Source: Bacillus sp. NTK071
GTDB lineage: Bacteria; Bacillota; Bacilli; Bacillales; Guptibacillaceae
Direction of reading: 5' to 3'
Assembly (NCBI RefSeq): GCF_017303315.1
Contig: NZ_JAFKOI010000007.1
Span: forward strand, 62,001-126,000
Length of the DNA stretch: 64,000 nucleotides
A program made the position numbers and the translations under genes. Below, one piece after another: positions 16,763 to 25,916 of the stretch. The notes under the pieces were generated by a model that was not told the origin of the DNA, did not search any database, and worked only from the letters and a program-made list of their open reading frames with translations. How positions within the stretch are numbered: the first letter of the stretch is position 1; every line of letters starts with the position of its first letter.

Positions 16763-16949
16763 ATACGAATCACCCCTTATTTATAAGCTTTATGAATACG
16801 ATATATCCATTTTTTGAGTTAAAATAAAACAAATCAGTACTTAAGTATGATAGTCTATTACAAAATGATTACTAGAAAATAGGTTTCAATGTTTTTGGAA
16901 ACAGCTGCAATGTTACATCTATTACTATTATCAGGAGAAGAGGATACCC

Positions 16950-18542
16950 ATGACGCAACGTGATTTATACATACAGAAATCAAAAAACACCTGCGAGCAT
17001 GTTTATGGAATGGATCCCAACTCAATTCCTGTTTTACATGTGTTACTTACAGAAGAAGAATTAGAACGACGTTTACTAACATATGATAGCTCACTATCTA
17101 CCATACGAAAATTCATGAAGAAGCTCCTTAGCTACCTTTCTGACACGCCTACTATTATTGTCACTACAGATCATGAAGGATACATACTTGATTCTTATGG
17201 CGATGAAAGCTTTAAAAACATGACTGATTCACTTGGGATTCATAAAGGCGTTCGTTTTGATGAATCTACTGCAGGAACAAATTCCATATCACTTGCACTC
17301 GAGCATAAAGAACCCTTTCATTTAGTCGGTCATGATCATTATCACAACTGCTTTGAACAGGTAGCCTGCTACTCAGCTCCATACGCCTACGAGGATGGAC
17401 AATTAATGGGAACCATTTCTCTCATGACAACGAAAGAATACGCATCACCGCTCCATCTTGGGTTGCTTTCATCTGCCATTGATACAATTGAACGCGAAAT
17501 CAAATTGAATCAGCAATACGATCAGCTGCATCTCTATAATCAAATGTTAATGAGTGCCACGCCACTTGGAATTATTATTACCGATCAAGAGGGCCAAATC
17601 CGTGAATACAACTTGAGCGCTGAGACGATCACTGGCAGAAATAAGCGAGACATGATAGGACAAACGATCACATCAATTCCAGAACTTGCTCCTTTTTTCC
17701 AACACGTATGCACTAAAAAAAAGAGCCTTGAGAATATCGAGTTAACCTTCTCTTCATTGGATGAAAAAAGATGCTTCCTTGATATTTTGCCTCTTTTTGA
17801 TGACACTAACAACCAACTGATTGGTGCTTTTGCACAATTTCGAGACATGACATCTTATTATCAGTTGCAAGACCAGGTAATCCAATCTGAGAAACTATCG
17901 GCTATTGGGAAGCTAGGAGCAGGATTTGCACATGAAATTCGTAATCCCCTTACCGCCATTATCGGGTTTACACAGATGTTAGATGTGGATGATGAGCAAT
18001 CAAAATACGTATCGATCATTAAAGATGAATTAGAGCGAATGAAAAACCTTGTTAATCAATTTGTTATGATGGGAAAACCAACAATTAGCCAACGTAGAAC
18101 AGGTAACTTAACAACCCTTATTTCAGAAACGGTCGAATTAATGAATAGCAATGCCCATTTATTTAATGTTGAAATTCACTTCGATCCTACGGAAGATTTA
18201 TTCATATGTATGGACGCGTCACAAATTAAGCAAGTGCTCATCAACTTCATCAAAAATGCAATAGAAGCAATGTCAGAGGGCGGACAAATTTGGGTTAGTC
18301 TTCAAAAGAACAACAAAAGTCTCACTGTTATCGTTGAAGATAACGGGCAGGGTATGACTGAGGAAGAATTGAAACAACTGGGCACGCCTTTCTTCAGTTC
18401 TAAAAGAAGCGGGCTCGGAATTGGCCTTTCGATTTGTTTTGATATTATCAAAGCACACGAAGGGAAGGTTACGGTTGATTCAACAGAAGGTAAAGGAACC
18501 AAAGTACAGCTTACCCTGCCATATCAGAGAGAAGAGGTTTAG
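16950..18542 (+). CDS. Orphan GAF-PAS sensor histidine kinase
   Basis: 530 aa, no membrane span, so cytoplasmic. Residues ~60-185 form a GAF domain of the kind found in AcoR-type sigma-54 activators (FDESTAGTNSISLALEHKEP, then FEQVACYSAPY). A PAS domain follows (~196-305), then HisKA with His328 in AHEIRNPLTAIIGF and HATPase with VEDNGQGMTEEE and SGLGIGLSI. The His-box closely resembles the sporulation kinases that feed Spo0F. No response regulator gene is adjacent, which fits a phosphorelay kinase. The stop codon lies in the terminator loop. Confidence 0.9.
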   Translation: MTQRDLYIQKSKNTCEHVYGMDPNSIPVLHVLLTEEELERRLLTYDSSLSTIRKFMKKLLSYLSDTPTIIVTTDHEGYILDSYGDESFKNMTDSLGIHKGVRFDESTAGTNSISLALEHKEPFHLVGHDHYHNCFEQVACYSAPYAYEDGQLMGTISLMTTKEYASPLHLGLLSSAIDTIEREIKLNQQYDQLHLYNQMLMSATPLGIIITDQEGQIREYNLSAETITGRNKRDMIGQTITSIPELAPFFQHVCTKKKSLENIELTFSSLDEKRCFLDILPLFDDTNNQLIGAFAQFRDMTSYYQLQDQVIQSEKLSAIGKLGAGFAHEIRNPLTAIIGFTQMLDVDDEQSKYVSIIKDELERMKNLVNQFVMMGKPTISQRRTGNLTTLISETVELMNSNAHLFNVEIHFDPTEDLFICMDASQIKQVLINFIKNAIEAMSEGGQIWVSLQKNNKSLTVIVEDNGQGMTEEELKQLGTPFFSSKRSGLGIGLSICFDIIKAHEGKVTVDSTEGKGTKVQLTLPYQREEV

Positions 18543-18557
18543 TACCTCTTCTTTTTT
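18531..18557 (+). terminator. Terminator overlapping the kinase stop codon
   Basis: GAAGAGGT and ACCTCTTC pair around TTAGT, which contains the stop codon, followed by TTTTTT. Confidence 0.85.
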
Positions 18558-18580
18558 ATACTTTAATTAATACGAAACAA

Positions 18581-18618
18581 AACCTGCCACCTAAAGGAGA
18601 TCCTTTAAGTGGCAGGTT
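18581..18618 (-). terminator. Terminator of the putBC operon
   Basis: AACCTGCCAC and GTGGCAGGTT with an inner AAAGGA/TCCTTT stem form a long hairpin followed on the minus strand by TTTTGTTT. Confidence 0.85.
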
Positions 18619-18642
18619 TGTTATAGTTCTATTTCAATTCAA

Positions 18643-20190
18643 CTAAAACATTTCTGAGACAGTTTTTGCTTGCATGTGAAGTCCAAGGTAATCAGGTCCA
18701 CCTGCTTTAGAATCGGTACCGGACATTTTGAATCCTCCAAATGGGTGGTACCCAACAATTGCACCTGTACAGTTACGGTTGAAGTATAGGTTACCTACGT
18801 GGAAGTCCATTTTCGCCTGCTCAATGTGTGCACGGTTATTCGTGATTACAGCACCTGTTAAGCCGTACTCTGTATTGTTCGCAATCTCAATCGCTTCATC
18901 AAAGTTATCTGCTTTTGTTAAGCAAACAACCGGTCCGAAGATTTCTTCCTGTTGCATGCGTGATTTCGGAGCAAGGTCAGCAAATACTGTTGGCTTGATG
19001 AAATAACCTTTGGAATCATCGCCTTCTCCACCAGCAACAAGACGTCCTTCTTCTTTCCCAATTTCAATATAGCTCATGATTTTATCAAATGATGCCTGAT
19101 CAATGACTGGTCCCATGTACACATCTGGGCCTGTTGTTTCGCCTAGTGTAAGCTCATTTGTTAGTTCAACAACGCGATCACGAACCTGATCATATACCTC
19201 TTTAAGAATGACCGCACGTGAGCCTGCAGAACATTTCTGACCAGAGAAGCCGAATGCTGAGACAACAATGGCTTGTGCAGCAAGTTCAAGATCAGCATCC
19301 TTATCCACAACAATTGTATCTTTACCACCCATCTCAACGATTACTCGCTTCAAGTGTTGTTGACCTGGCTGTACTTTCGCAGCACGCTCATAGATACGCG
19401 TTCCAACTTCACGAGAACCAGTGAATGTAATGATTGATGTTTTTGGATGATCAACTAGATAGTCGCCTACTTCTGCGCCACTTCCTGGCACAAAGTTCAG
19501 CACGCCTTTTGGAAGTCCAGCTTCTTCAAGTACTTCAACGAACTTCGCAGCTACAACTGGTGTGGCACTTGCAGGCTTAAGAAGTACTGTGTTTCCAGTA
19601 ACAAGTGGTGCTACTGCTGTACCAGCCATAATCGCAAACGCAAAGTTCCACGGTGGGATAACAAGAGCTACTCCGCTTGGTGTGTATACATAACGGTTTT
19701 GTTCGCCAGGGCGACTTTCAATTGCTTTTCCTTCACCAAGCTCGATCATCTGACGAGCGTAATACTCCATGAAATCAATTGCTTCTGCTGTATCAGCATC
19801 TGCCTCTTTCCACGGCTTTCCTGCTTCGTAAACAAGGTATGCAGAGAATTCGTGCTTACGGCGACGAACAATTGCAGCTGCGCGGAATAGAAGTTCAGCA
19901 CGAGAGCGAGCAGACCATTTTCTCCAGCCTTCAAATGCTTCGTCAGCAGCTTGGATCGCTCTCTCCGCATGCTCCTTCGTTGCCTTAGATACACGCCCAA
20001 CGATTTGTTCCTTGTTCGCAGGGTTAATGGAAACGATTTTATCTTCTGTGCTAACACGCTCACCATTGATGAGAAGATCATGATCTTTTCCAAGTTCTTC
20101 TTTTACTAGTTTAAGAGCCTCTTCAAAAGCCTTCTTGTTTTCCTTAACAGTAAAATCAGTAAACGGTTCGTGTTTGTATGGTACTACCAT
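18643..20190 (-). CDS. putC: L-glutamate gamma-semialdehyde (P5C) dehydrogenase
   Basis: 515 aa, the exact size of Bacillus RocA/PutC enzymes. It oxidises glutamate semialdehyde to glutamate with NAD+. The general base is Glu286 in VIVEMGGKD and the nucleophile Cys320 in [10 protein letters not shown]; the cofactor-binding GSREVGTR and PPWNFAF motifs are present. AAAGGGG precedes the ATG. It follows putB by 33 bases, so both steps of proline breakdown are co-transcribed. The neighbourhood (putB, PucR-type regulator) points to PutC rather than the arginine-pathway RocA. Confidence 0.95.
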   Translation of the reverse strand: MVVPYKHEPFTDFTVKENKKAFEEALKLVKEELGKDHDLLINGERVSTEDKIVSINPANKEQIVGRVSKATKEHAERAIQAADEAFEGWRKWSARSRAELLFRAAAIVRRRKHEFSAYLVYEAGKPWKEADADTAEAIDFMEYYARQMIELGEGKAIESRPGEQNRYVYTPSGVALVIPPWNFAFAIMAGTAVAPLVTGNTVLLKPASATPVVAAKFVEVLEEAGLPKGVLNFVPGSGAEVGDYLVDHPKTSIITFTGSREVGTRIYERAAKVQPGQQHLKRVIVEMGGKDTIVVDKDADLELAAQAIVVSAFGFSGQKCSAGSRAVILKEVYDQVRDRVVELTNELTLGETTGPDVYMGPVIDQASFDKIMSYIEIGKEEGRLVAGGEGDDSKGYFIKPTVFADLAPKSRMQQEEIFGPVVCLTKADNFDEAIEIANNTEYGLTGAVITNNRAHIEQAKMDFHVGNLYFNRNCTGAIVGYHPFGGFKMSGTDSKAGGPDYLGLHMQAKTVSEMF

Positions 20191-20223
20191 GAGTAAATTC
20201 CCCTTTCGAATTTTAAAATTATA

Positions 20224-21141
20224 TTATTTTTTAAACAATCCATTTAGCGCAAAGGCGATGTTCGCAGGTCGTTCCGCTAACCGCCGCATGAAATACCCAT
20301 ACCAGTCATTTCCGTAGGGCATATACACTCTAACTGTGTAGCCTTCAGCTAAAAGTTCTAACTGTCTTTCACTGCGCATTCCATACAGCATCTGGAATTC
20401 GAATTGATCTTTTGCAATGCCATGTTCTCTGACCAATTCTTTTGTATACTGGATGATTACGTCATCATGGCTCGCTATCGCTGTATAATTTCCATTCAAT
20501 AGATGCTTCTTAATTAGCAATTTCAAGTTATGATCAACATCAGATTTGTCAGGGAAAGCTACCTTCGCTGATTCCTTGTAAGCGCCTTTAACAAGTCGTA
20601 AATTGGGCTTAACTTCGTTTAAATCATCGAGGTCCTGATCTGATCGATATAAATAAGATTGAATAACAGTTCCGATGTTGCTGTACTTCTTCTTTAGTGC
20701 TTTGTAGAGATCGAGCGTTGCCTGCGTTCTTGACGAATCTTCCATATCAATTGTTACAAACACACCATGCTTCTCGGCTTCATCCATAATCTTTACCATA
20801 TTTCCCCATACAAGATCAGGATTAATGTCCAATCCAAGTGACGTTACTTTTAGTGACAGTTGTGAATTTAAATCATGAGCACTGATCATTCGAATTGTCT
20901 GTAAACACTCGAGCGTTCGTTCTCTTGCCTCAGCTTCTGAAGAAACAAACTCCCCAAGATGGTCGACCGTCACGCGTAACCCCTGACTATTCAAACTCTG
21001 AATAAGAGGTACAGCATGCTCAAAGGTTTCCCCGCCAACAATTTTATCAGCCCCAAATTTACTACCCCATCGCTTTGCAAATCGATCGAGTGAAGGCCTG
21101 CTGGCAAGAAAAAGGAAAAAACTCTTGTTGAGGGCTTCCAA
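20224..21141 (-). CDS. putB: Proline dehydrogenase
   Basis: About 305 aa. This FAD enzyme of the monofunctional Gram-positive type oxidises proline to pyrroline-5-carboxylate. Family motifs include VTVDHLGEFVSS, NPDLVWGNMVKIMDEAEKHG, LRLVKGAYKES, ASHDDVIIQY and VRVYMPYGNDWYGYFMRRLA with ERPANI. The TTG at 21141 lies ten bases after AAAGGAG; the GTG at 21150 directly abuts that site and is unlikely. It heads the putBC operon. A promoter and a GT-box operator lie upstream. No putP-type transporter gene follows, unlike B. subtilis putBCP. Confidence 0.94.
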   Translation of the reverse strand: MEALNKSFFLFLASRPSLDRFAKRWGSKFGADKIVGGETFEHAVPLIQSLNSQGLRVTVDHLGEFVSSEAEARERTLECLQTIRMISAHDLNSQLSLKVTSLGLDINPDLVWGNMVKIMDEAEKHGVFVTIDMEDSSRTQATLDLYKALKKKYSNIGTVIQSYLYRSDQDLDDLNEVKPNLRLVKGAYKESAKVAFPDKSDVDHNLKLLIKKHLLNGNYTAIASHDDVIIQYTKELVREHGIAKDQFEFQMLYGMRSERQLELLAEGYTVRVYMPYGNDWYGYFMRRLAERPANIAFALNGLFKK

Positions 21142-21220
21142 CGCTACCACGCTCCTTTAACCTTTATCTACAATCATTCATCAAGCAGTAAGTCGTATTA
21201 ATATTTTCTTTCTTGTGAAA

Positions 21221-21250
21221 ATTATATCGATTTTATAGTCCATCTGACAA
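21221..21250 (-). promoter_or_regulatory. putB promoter
   Basis: TTGTCA (21245-21250) and TATAAT (21221-21226) are separated by 18 bases on the minus strand. The start point would be near 21214, about 70 bases before the putB start. Confidence 0.75.
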
Positions 21251-21282
21251 CGTAGTGGAAACACAATAGTTCCCACCAATTT

Positions 21283-21299
21283 TTGTGGTTTAACCACAA
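21283..21299 (-). promoter_or_regulatory. PutR-type GT-box operator
   Basis: TTGTGG-TTTAA-CCACAA is a perfect inverted repeat centred about 77 bases upstream of the predicted putB start point. From memory, B. subtilis PutR activates putBCP from a near-identical TTGTGG/CCACAA site upstream of the promoter. The position fits an activator. Confidence 0.75.
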
Positions 21300-21300
21300 T

Positions 21301-21349
21301 AGAAAAGCGGAAGCGGCTGATTAGGCCCGGCAGGCACTGGAGCCTCCCC
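21301..21349 (+). repeat. Short GC-rich intergenic repeat-like element
   Basis: AGAAAAGCGGAAGCGGCTGA and GGCCCGGCAGGCACTGGAGC resemble a short dispersed element I recall from other Bacillaceae genomes. Only one copy is in the window, so the repeat nature rests on memory. Confidence 0.4.
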
Positions 21350-21351
21350 AC

Positions 21352-21378
21352 AAAAAAGAAGCTGCCATCGGCAGCTTC
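21352..21378 (-). terminator. Terminator of putR
   Basis: GAAGCTGCC and GGCAGCTTC form a 9-bp stem, followed on the minus strand by TTTTTT. Confidence 0.85.
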
Positions 21379-21438
21379 TCGGTTTGGACAATATATCCGA
21401 ATTCCGGACAATAAACAAGCGAATTCATGAAACTCCAG

Positions 21439-22725
21439 CTATTTCGAGGCGCCTTTTTGCTCCTCTACAGCTGCCAGGTATCGATTATAGTAAGATGGAA
21501 TGTTGTTTAGTAACAACAATTCAATATAGATGTGACTTTTCATATTAAAATCTTCAAAATCGATATCCGTTAAATCCTGAATTTGCTTCATGCGATAATT
21601 AAGCGTATTCGGATGTATAAAGAGCTCAGAAGCCGTATGCTTTCCTTTACCATTGTTTGATAAGTACACTTCAAGTGTTTTTAACAAACTGGAATGGCTC
21701 ACTGAATCTTTCTCCATTAGGTTTAATAAGTTCTGATTATAATAGTGTTCTGTATTATTCTTCTCATAAAGTGCAGCAAGATACCTGTATACGCCAAGCT
21801 TCGAGAACTCGCGCGGCATGACGTCGGGCCTTGGTCCGATAAAGTCAGCAGTTTCTATCACCTCAAGCGCTTCTAGAAAACTCTTTCTCATATCAATAAG
21901 CTCAACATACTCTTTTCCAATCCCGATTAAGAAAGAATAGAACTCTTGATGAGTAAGTGCGCTTTTCACGTATTCTATGATCTCGCGACTATTTTCAATT
22001 GCCGAACCTTTCCGTTCTTTATTCCCTGCTATCACAGCGACAACTTGCAAATCGGTTTTAAGTACTTGTAATTTATGGCGCTTAAATCTAGATAGGAGCT
22101 CAACGACTTCATTAAGAAGTGGTTCCTGAGCAGGTTCGGCGATCGACATGACGAGGATAGAGAAACGATCAGGTAATGGCAAACTCACTACCTGTGCCTT
22201 CCTCCTTATTTGATTTTCACTTTCATATTCATGAAGAAGCACATTCCACAGAAGCTTTTCTTGCTTTCCTTCATGTTCCTGTCCTTTCCGATAGGATTTA
22301 TGAATAAGCTTTCCAATATGCGGAGTGATTTCAGTTAGAAACGTTACCTCTTCATCAGATAAAAGCGTATTGGTTTCTTGCACCCATACATAACCCATTG
22401 TCCGCTCTTCATAAATCGCTTTCACAACAATCCGTTGATAAAAACCGATTTCTTCAATTGGAGCAATTCGAATCGGCGCTTCGTTGCTCTCCAACTGTTG
22501 TACAATGCCTTCCTTTTTCAGTCGATCAATAATGAAAACAGGACACTTTTTATATAGAATGGTTTTCTGTTGGGTTTGATCAAAACTTTCAGATGCTGTG
22601 CTATAAGAAATGAGCTCGAAATTCTTATTTTCGATAATCACCGGTTTGTTTATAGCGATGCTGATTACTTCTGTTACTTTATGAATATCAGTCGCTTCTA
22701 AGATCTGTTCTTTTGCATTTATCAC
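21439..22725 (-). CDS. putR: PucR-family transcriptional regulator of proline utilisation
   Basis: 428 aa. The N-terminal ~150 residues are GAF-like, the middle is GGDEF-like, and the C-terminus (from ~360) carries the PucR HTH: SNNGKGKHTASELFIHPNTL followed by NYRMKQIQDLTDIDF. PutR of B. subtilis is of this family and activates the put operon with proline. Its place immediately upstream of putBC in the same direction, separated by its own terminator, and the GT-box in between support the assignment. Proline responsiveness is inferred from the orthologue. Confidence 0.85.
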   Translation of the reverse strand: MINAKEQILEATDIHKVTEVISIAINKPVIIENKNFELISYSTASESFDQTQQKTILYKKCPVFIIDRLKKEGIVQQLESNEAPIRIAPIEEIGFYQRIVVKAIYEERTMGYVWVQETNTLLSDEEVTFLTEITPHIGKLIHKSYRKGQEHEGKQEKLLWNVLLHEYESENQIRRKAQVVSLPLPDRFSILVMSIAEPAQEPLLNEVVELLSRFKRHKLQVLKTDLQVVAVIAGNKERKGSAIENSREIIEYVKSALTHQEFYSFLIGIGKEYVELIDMRKSFLEALEVIETADFIGPRPDVMPREFSKLGVYRYLAALYEKNNTEHYYNQNLLNLMEKDSVSHSSLLKTLEVYLSNNGKGKHTASELFIHPNTLNYRMKQIQDLTDIDFEDFNMKSHIYIELLLLNNIPSYYNRYLAAVEEQKGASK

Positions 22726-22886
22726 AATCTACCCCTCCATCTCTGTACCGCCATTAACATTGAAACTAAAGGGTTTAGCAATACTAGATTACGTCTATGT
22801 TCATCCACTCTTATTATAGCGATTTCTCCACAAAAGAAAAACGTTATGGGAACATTTACATCATTTAGTAAAAGCACTTTCATAAA

Positions 22887-22918
22887 CAAAAAAAGGACGC
22901 ATAAACTTTTGCGTCCTT
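22887..22918 (-). terminator. Terminator of the TRAP operon
   Basis: AAGGACGC and GCGTCCTT pair across a ten-base loop and are followed on the minus strand by seven T. It ends the transcript TAXI-DUF1850-TRAP permease-SDR. Confidence 0.85.
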
Positions 22919-22926
22919 GCCAGTTC

Positions 22927-23718
22927 TTAAAGTGCCTTCACAAGACCTCCGTCAACAACGAGCGACTGGCCTGTCACATACGTATTTGCACCTGAAGCTA
23001 GAAATACAACCATTTTCGCAAACTCTTCAGGCTCACCATAACGTTTAATGGGGATTGATTGTTCAACCTTGCTTTTCAAATCATTCGTCGTCATCCCTAA
23101 TTGCTCTGCTCTTATTTGATCAAGTTGTGCTACCCTGTCAGTTGCAATCCGGCCAGGACCGACTGTATTAATAAGAATATTATGCTCAGCATATTCCTGT
23201 GACAAGCTTTTCGCAAAGCCAACAATTCCTGCACGAAATGTATTGGATAGTATCAAGTTATCCAAAGATTGTTTAATAGACGAAGAAGCGATATTTACAA
23301 TGCGACCGCTCCCCTGACTTCTCATATAGGGAATAACGGCTCTGGATGTACGAACAAAGCTTAATAAATTCAATTCAAACGCATGCTGCCACTCCTCATC
23401 ACTAAACTTCTCAAACCCACCCGCAGGAGGACCCCCTGCATTGTTAATGAGCGCGTCAATGGTACCATTCGTATCGGCTGCGAACGTCATGAGTTCGTTA
23501 ATATCATCTCCTTTGGTCACATCACAGACCTTCCACGTCACCTGGGTATTCCCAGTTTCTTGAATGATTTCTTCACATGCCTTCTTTAGTTCACCTGCAC
23601 TCCGACTTGATAACACAACACTTGCTCCTTCTTCCGCGAAAGCAAGGGCCGTTGCCTTACCAAGACCTTTGCTAGCTGCTGTGACAACAACTGATTTTCC
23701 TTTTAAATTAAGATCCAT
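22927..23718 (-). CDS. SDR-family protein with a degenerate active site
   Basis: 263 aa. The Rossmann fold is clear: SVVVTAASKGLGKATALAFA (a TAASxGLG variant of TGxxxGxG), ALINNAGGPP, and the C-terminal GQSLVVDGG. The catalytic Ser lies in IVNIASSS, but where YxxxK is expected (YSASKAG) the protein has SNTFRAG, so both Tyr and Lys are missing. This matches the BKR-like SDR subgroup that lacks the canonical tetrad. GAAAGGA precedes the ATG at 23718; a longer frame to 23778 overlaps the permease gene. It is the last gene of the TRAP operon, 31 bases after the permease. Confidence 0.85.
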   Translation of the reverse strand: MDLNLKGKSVVVTAASKGLGKATALAFAEEGASVVLSSRSAGELKKACEEIIQETGNTQVTWKVCDVTKGDDINELMTFAADTNGTIDALINNAGGPPAGGFEKFSDEEWQHAFELNLLSFVRTSRAVIPYMRSQGSGRIVNIASSSIKQSLDNLILSNTFRAGIVGFAKSLSQEYAEHNILINTVGPGRIATDRVAQLDQIRAEQLGMTTNDLKSKVEQSIPIKRYGEPEEFAKMVVFLASGANTYVTGQSLVVDGGLVKAL

Positions 23719-23749
23719 ATCGTCATTCCTTTCTATTTTTAATTTACTA

Positions 23750-25906
23750 TCAGGTCGACATTGATTGTTCGATAGCATTTCTTTTTATTAAATAATTTCT
23801 CGCCATTAAGAGAAGAAAGACAAGCCCACCAATAATATCAGTTACAATACCAGGATAGATCAATAGAAGTGCACCGATCCCTGTTAGTAGTCTTAGCCAC
23901 GTTGGTAATGCCGTAACGAAATAACCTTCAGCCGTAACGGATAATAGAAAGACACCGATTAGAGATGTAACTGCTATTAGTAAGACATTCATTACCGTTG
24001 CATCTATCATTAGCATCTCGTGAGAAAAAACGAACATAAATGGTACGATAAAACCTGCAATTGCAAGCTTCATTGCCTGGAAACCTGTCTTATTAGGATC
24101 ACCACCGCTAATTCCTGCTCCTGCAAAAGCTGCTAGTGCAACAGGTGGTGTGATATTCGCAAAAATACCGAAATAGAACACGAACATATGCGCGACGAAA
24201 ATCGCTGTTTCCGGAGATCCTGCGAGTTCACGGAACAAAGGAAGCTGAAGCAAGATAGGTGCTGCCATCGTACTCGTAATAATATACGTTGGTATGCTTG
24301 GAAGCCCCATACCAAGAATGATTGAGGTGATCATCGCTAGAATAAGTGTAATGATTAACTGAATCAATGGACTATCTACCATTGAACCAATGCTTACAAT
24401 ACTATTCGCGATTTCAAGCGCTACTCCAGTAAGAGAAGCAACACCTACGACAATACCAACTGCCCCACATGCAATTGCAACTGGAATCGTTGTTTTCGCG
24501 CCTTCTTCAAGTGCCTCGATGCTATCCATTACCCCAATTTCTTCTGCTTCAAGGTTAAGAATCCTTCTCCAAACATTAATAACAAACGGGAGAACCACTA
24601 TAATTAGAAGTTCCCACCAGTCCCCTCTTACATTCGGTAAAGGACTTCCTGATAGAAGAGAAGAGATTTGAGGTTGGAAAATCAAGAAAAATCCTAACAG
24701 CATAATAAGTGGAAGCATTTTTCTCGATGCTGAAATAATAACCGTCGCAATAATCGACCAGAATGCTGCAAAGAAAGGCGTTTTCCCTGAGAATAACAGG
24801 TAAAGAAGAAACAGCATTGGAATAATCAGATGTCCACGTTCAATCAGGACATCTTTTACTGTAGGTAGCTCGCTCTTCGGTAGCCCTTTCAATCCTTTCT
24901 TAGCTGCTCGTAAATGTACCTGCAAGAGAATTCCGATATAAAATAAGACGGCAGGGATAATACCAGCTAAGATAATTTTCGTATAAGGAACATTTAAATT
25001 CTCTGCCATAATGAAAGCTGCTGCGCCCATAATCGGTGGGAGAATTTGTCCACCGACACTGGCTGCAGACTCTACAGCACCAGCAAAGTTTCTATGGTAA
25101 CCGATCTTTTTCATCAGAGGAATCGTAAATGCACCAGTCGTCACCACATTTGCGATAGCTGAGCCATTAATCGATCCGAGAAAACCACTTGCAATGACAG
25201 CAACTTTCGCCGGCCCTCCTTTTGTATGGCCCGCAACGGCAAGTGCAAGATCATTAAAAAGCTGCCCCATTCCAGATCTGCTCAAAAATGCGCCAAACAA
25301 AATAAAGAGAATGATATAACTAGCGGATACTCCGATTGCTGTGCCGAGAATACCTTCCGTAATAAAGACCAGCTGGGAAATGATTTGTTTCGATACACTT
25401 AATAGGACTGACTCCGTTAACTGAGGATAAATGGAGAGTTTTACGTAGAACCCATAAACGAGAAAAGCTGCTCCAAGTAACGTAAGCCCCCAGCCCGTAA
25501 TTCTTCGTGTAATATCAAATAACAAAAGGACAATCACAATCCCAATGATAAAATCGAGGGAATTAATTTGCCCACCTGACTGAATGATTCGCTCAGCTGT
25601 AAAGAGCATATAAATCCCGACAAACAGAGATAGCATGAACAGGATATAATCATAAATTGGAATTCGTTTGCTAGCATTTTTTTTCATAAAAGGATAGATT
25701 AAGAATCCAAGCGCCATTAGTATATATAAATGAATACTTCGCTGTTGAATGTCAACAAGTGATCCTGCATAAGACGTATATAAGTGGAACAGTGCTAGCC
25801 CTGCAGCTAAAAGTGTTACAACTAATTTCACCTTAGAATGATGGATTGAACGTACATTACTCTCTCGATCATATTCTGTTGCTTCGATATTTTTCTTCTC
25901 ACTCAA
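23750..25906 (-). CDS. TRAP transporter fused permease (small plus large subunit)
   Basis: About 718 aa with roughly sixteen or more hydrophobic segments. The N-terminal ~190 residues correspond to the small (DctQ-like) subunit and the rest to the large DctM-like subunit, with GSINGSAIANVVTTGAFTIP, GQILPPIMGAAAFIMAE and ILGMGLPSIPTYIITSTMAA. This is the fused permease used with TAXI-type binding proteins; it drives Na+-coupled uptake of carboxylates. TTG at 25906 follows GAGGTGA; the GTG at 25915 overlaps that site. The preceding DUF1850 stop is 10 bases away. Confidence 0.93.
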   Translation of the reverse strand: MSEKKNIEATEYDRESNVRSIHHSKVKLVVTLLAAGLALFHLYTSYAGSLVDIQQRSIHLYILMALGFLIYPFMKKNASKRIPIYDYILFMLSLFVGIYMLFTAERIIQSGGQINSLDFIIGIVIVLLLFDITRRITGWGLTLLGAAFLVYGFYVKLSIYPQLTESVLLSVSKQIISQLVFITEGILGTAIGVSASYIILFILFGAFLSRSGMGQLFNDLALAVAGHTKGGPAKVAVIASGFLGSINGSAIANVVTTGAFTIPLMKKIGYHRNFAGAVESAASVGGQILPPIMGAAAFIMAENLNVPYTKIILAGIIPAVLFYIGILLQVHLRAAKKGLKGLPKSELPTVKDVLIERGHLIIPMLFLLYLLFSGKTPFFAAFWSIIATVIISASRKMLPLIMLLGFFLIFQPQISSLLSGSPLPNVRGDWWELLIIVVLPFVINVWRRILNLEAEEIGVMDSIEALEEGAKTTIPVAIACGAVGIVVGVASLTGVALEIANSIVSIGSMVDSPLIQLIITLILAMITSIILGMGLPSIPTYIITSTMAAPILLQLPLFRELAGSPETAIFVAHMFVFYFGIFANITPPVALAAFAGAGISGGDPNKTGFQAMKLAIAGFIVPFMFVFSHEMLMIDATVMNVLLIAVTSLIGVFLLSVTAEGYFVTALPTWLRLLTGIGALLLIYPGIVTDIIGGLVFLLLMARNYLIKRNAIEQSMST

Positions 25907-25916
25907 ATTGATCACC

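Noticed and set aside
21148-21150. GTG at 21150 as putB start
   Set aside because: It directly abuts the AAAGGAG site; the TTG at 21141 has normal spacing.
21301-21414. Short repeats near putR as a CRISPR-like array
   Set aside because: Only single or paired short motifs occur, without regular repeat-spacer structure or cas genes.
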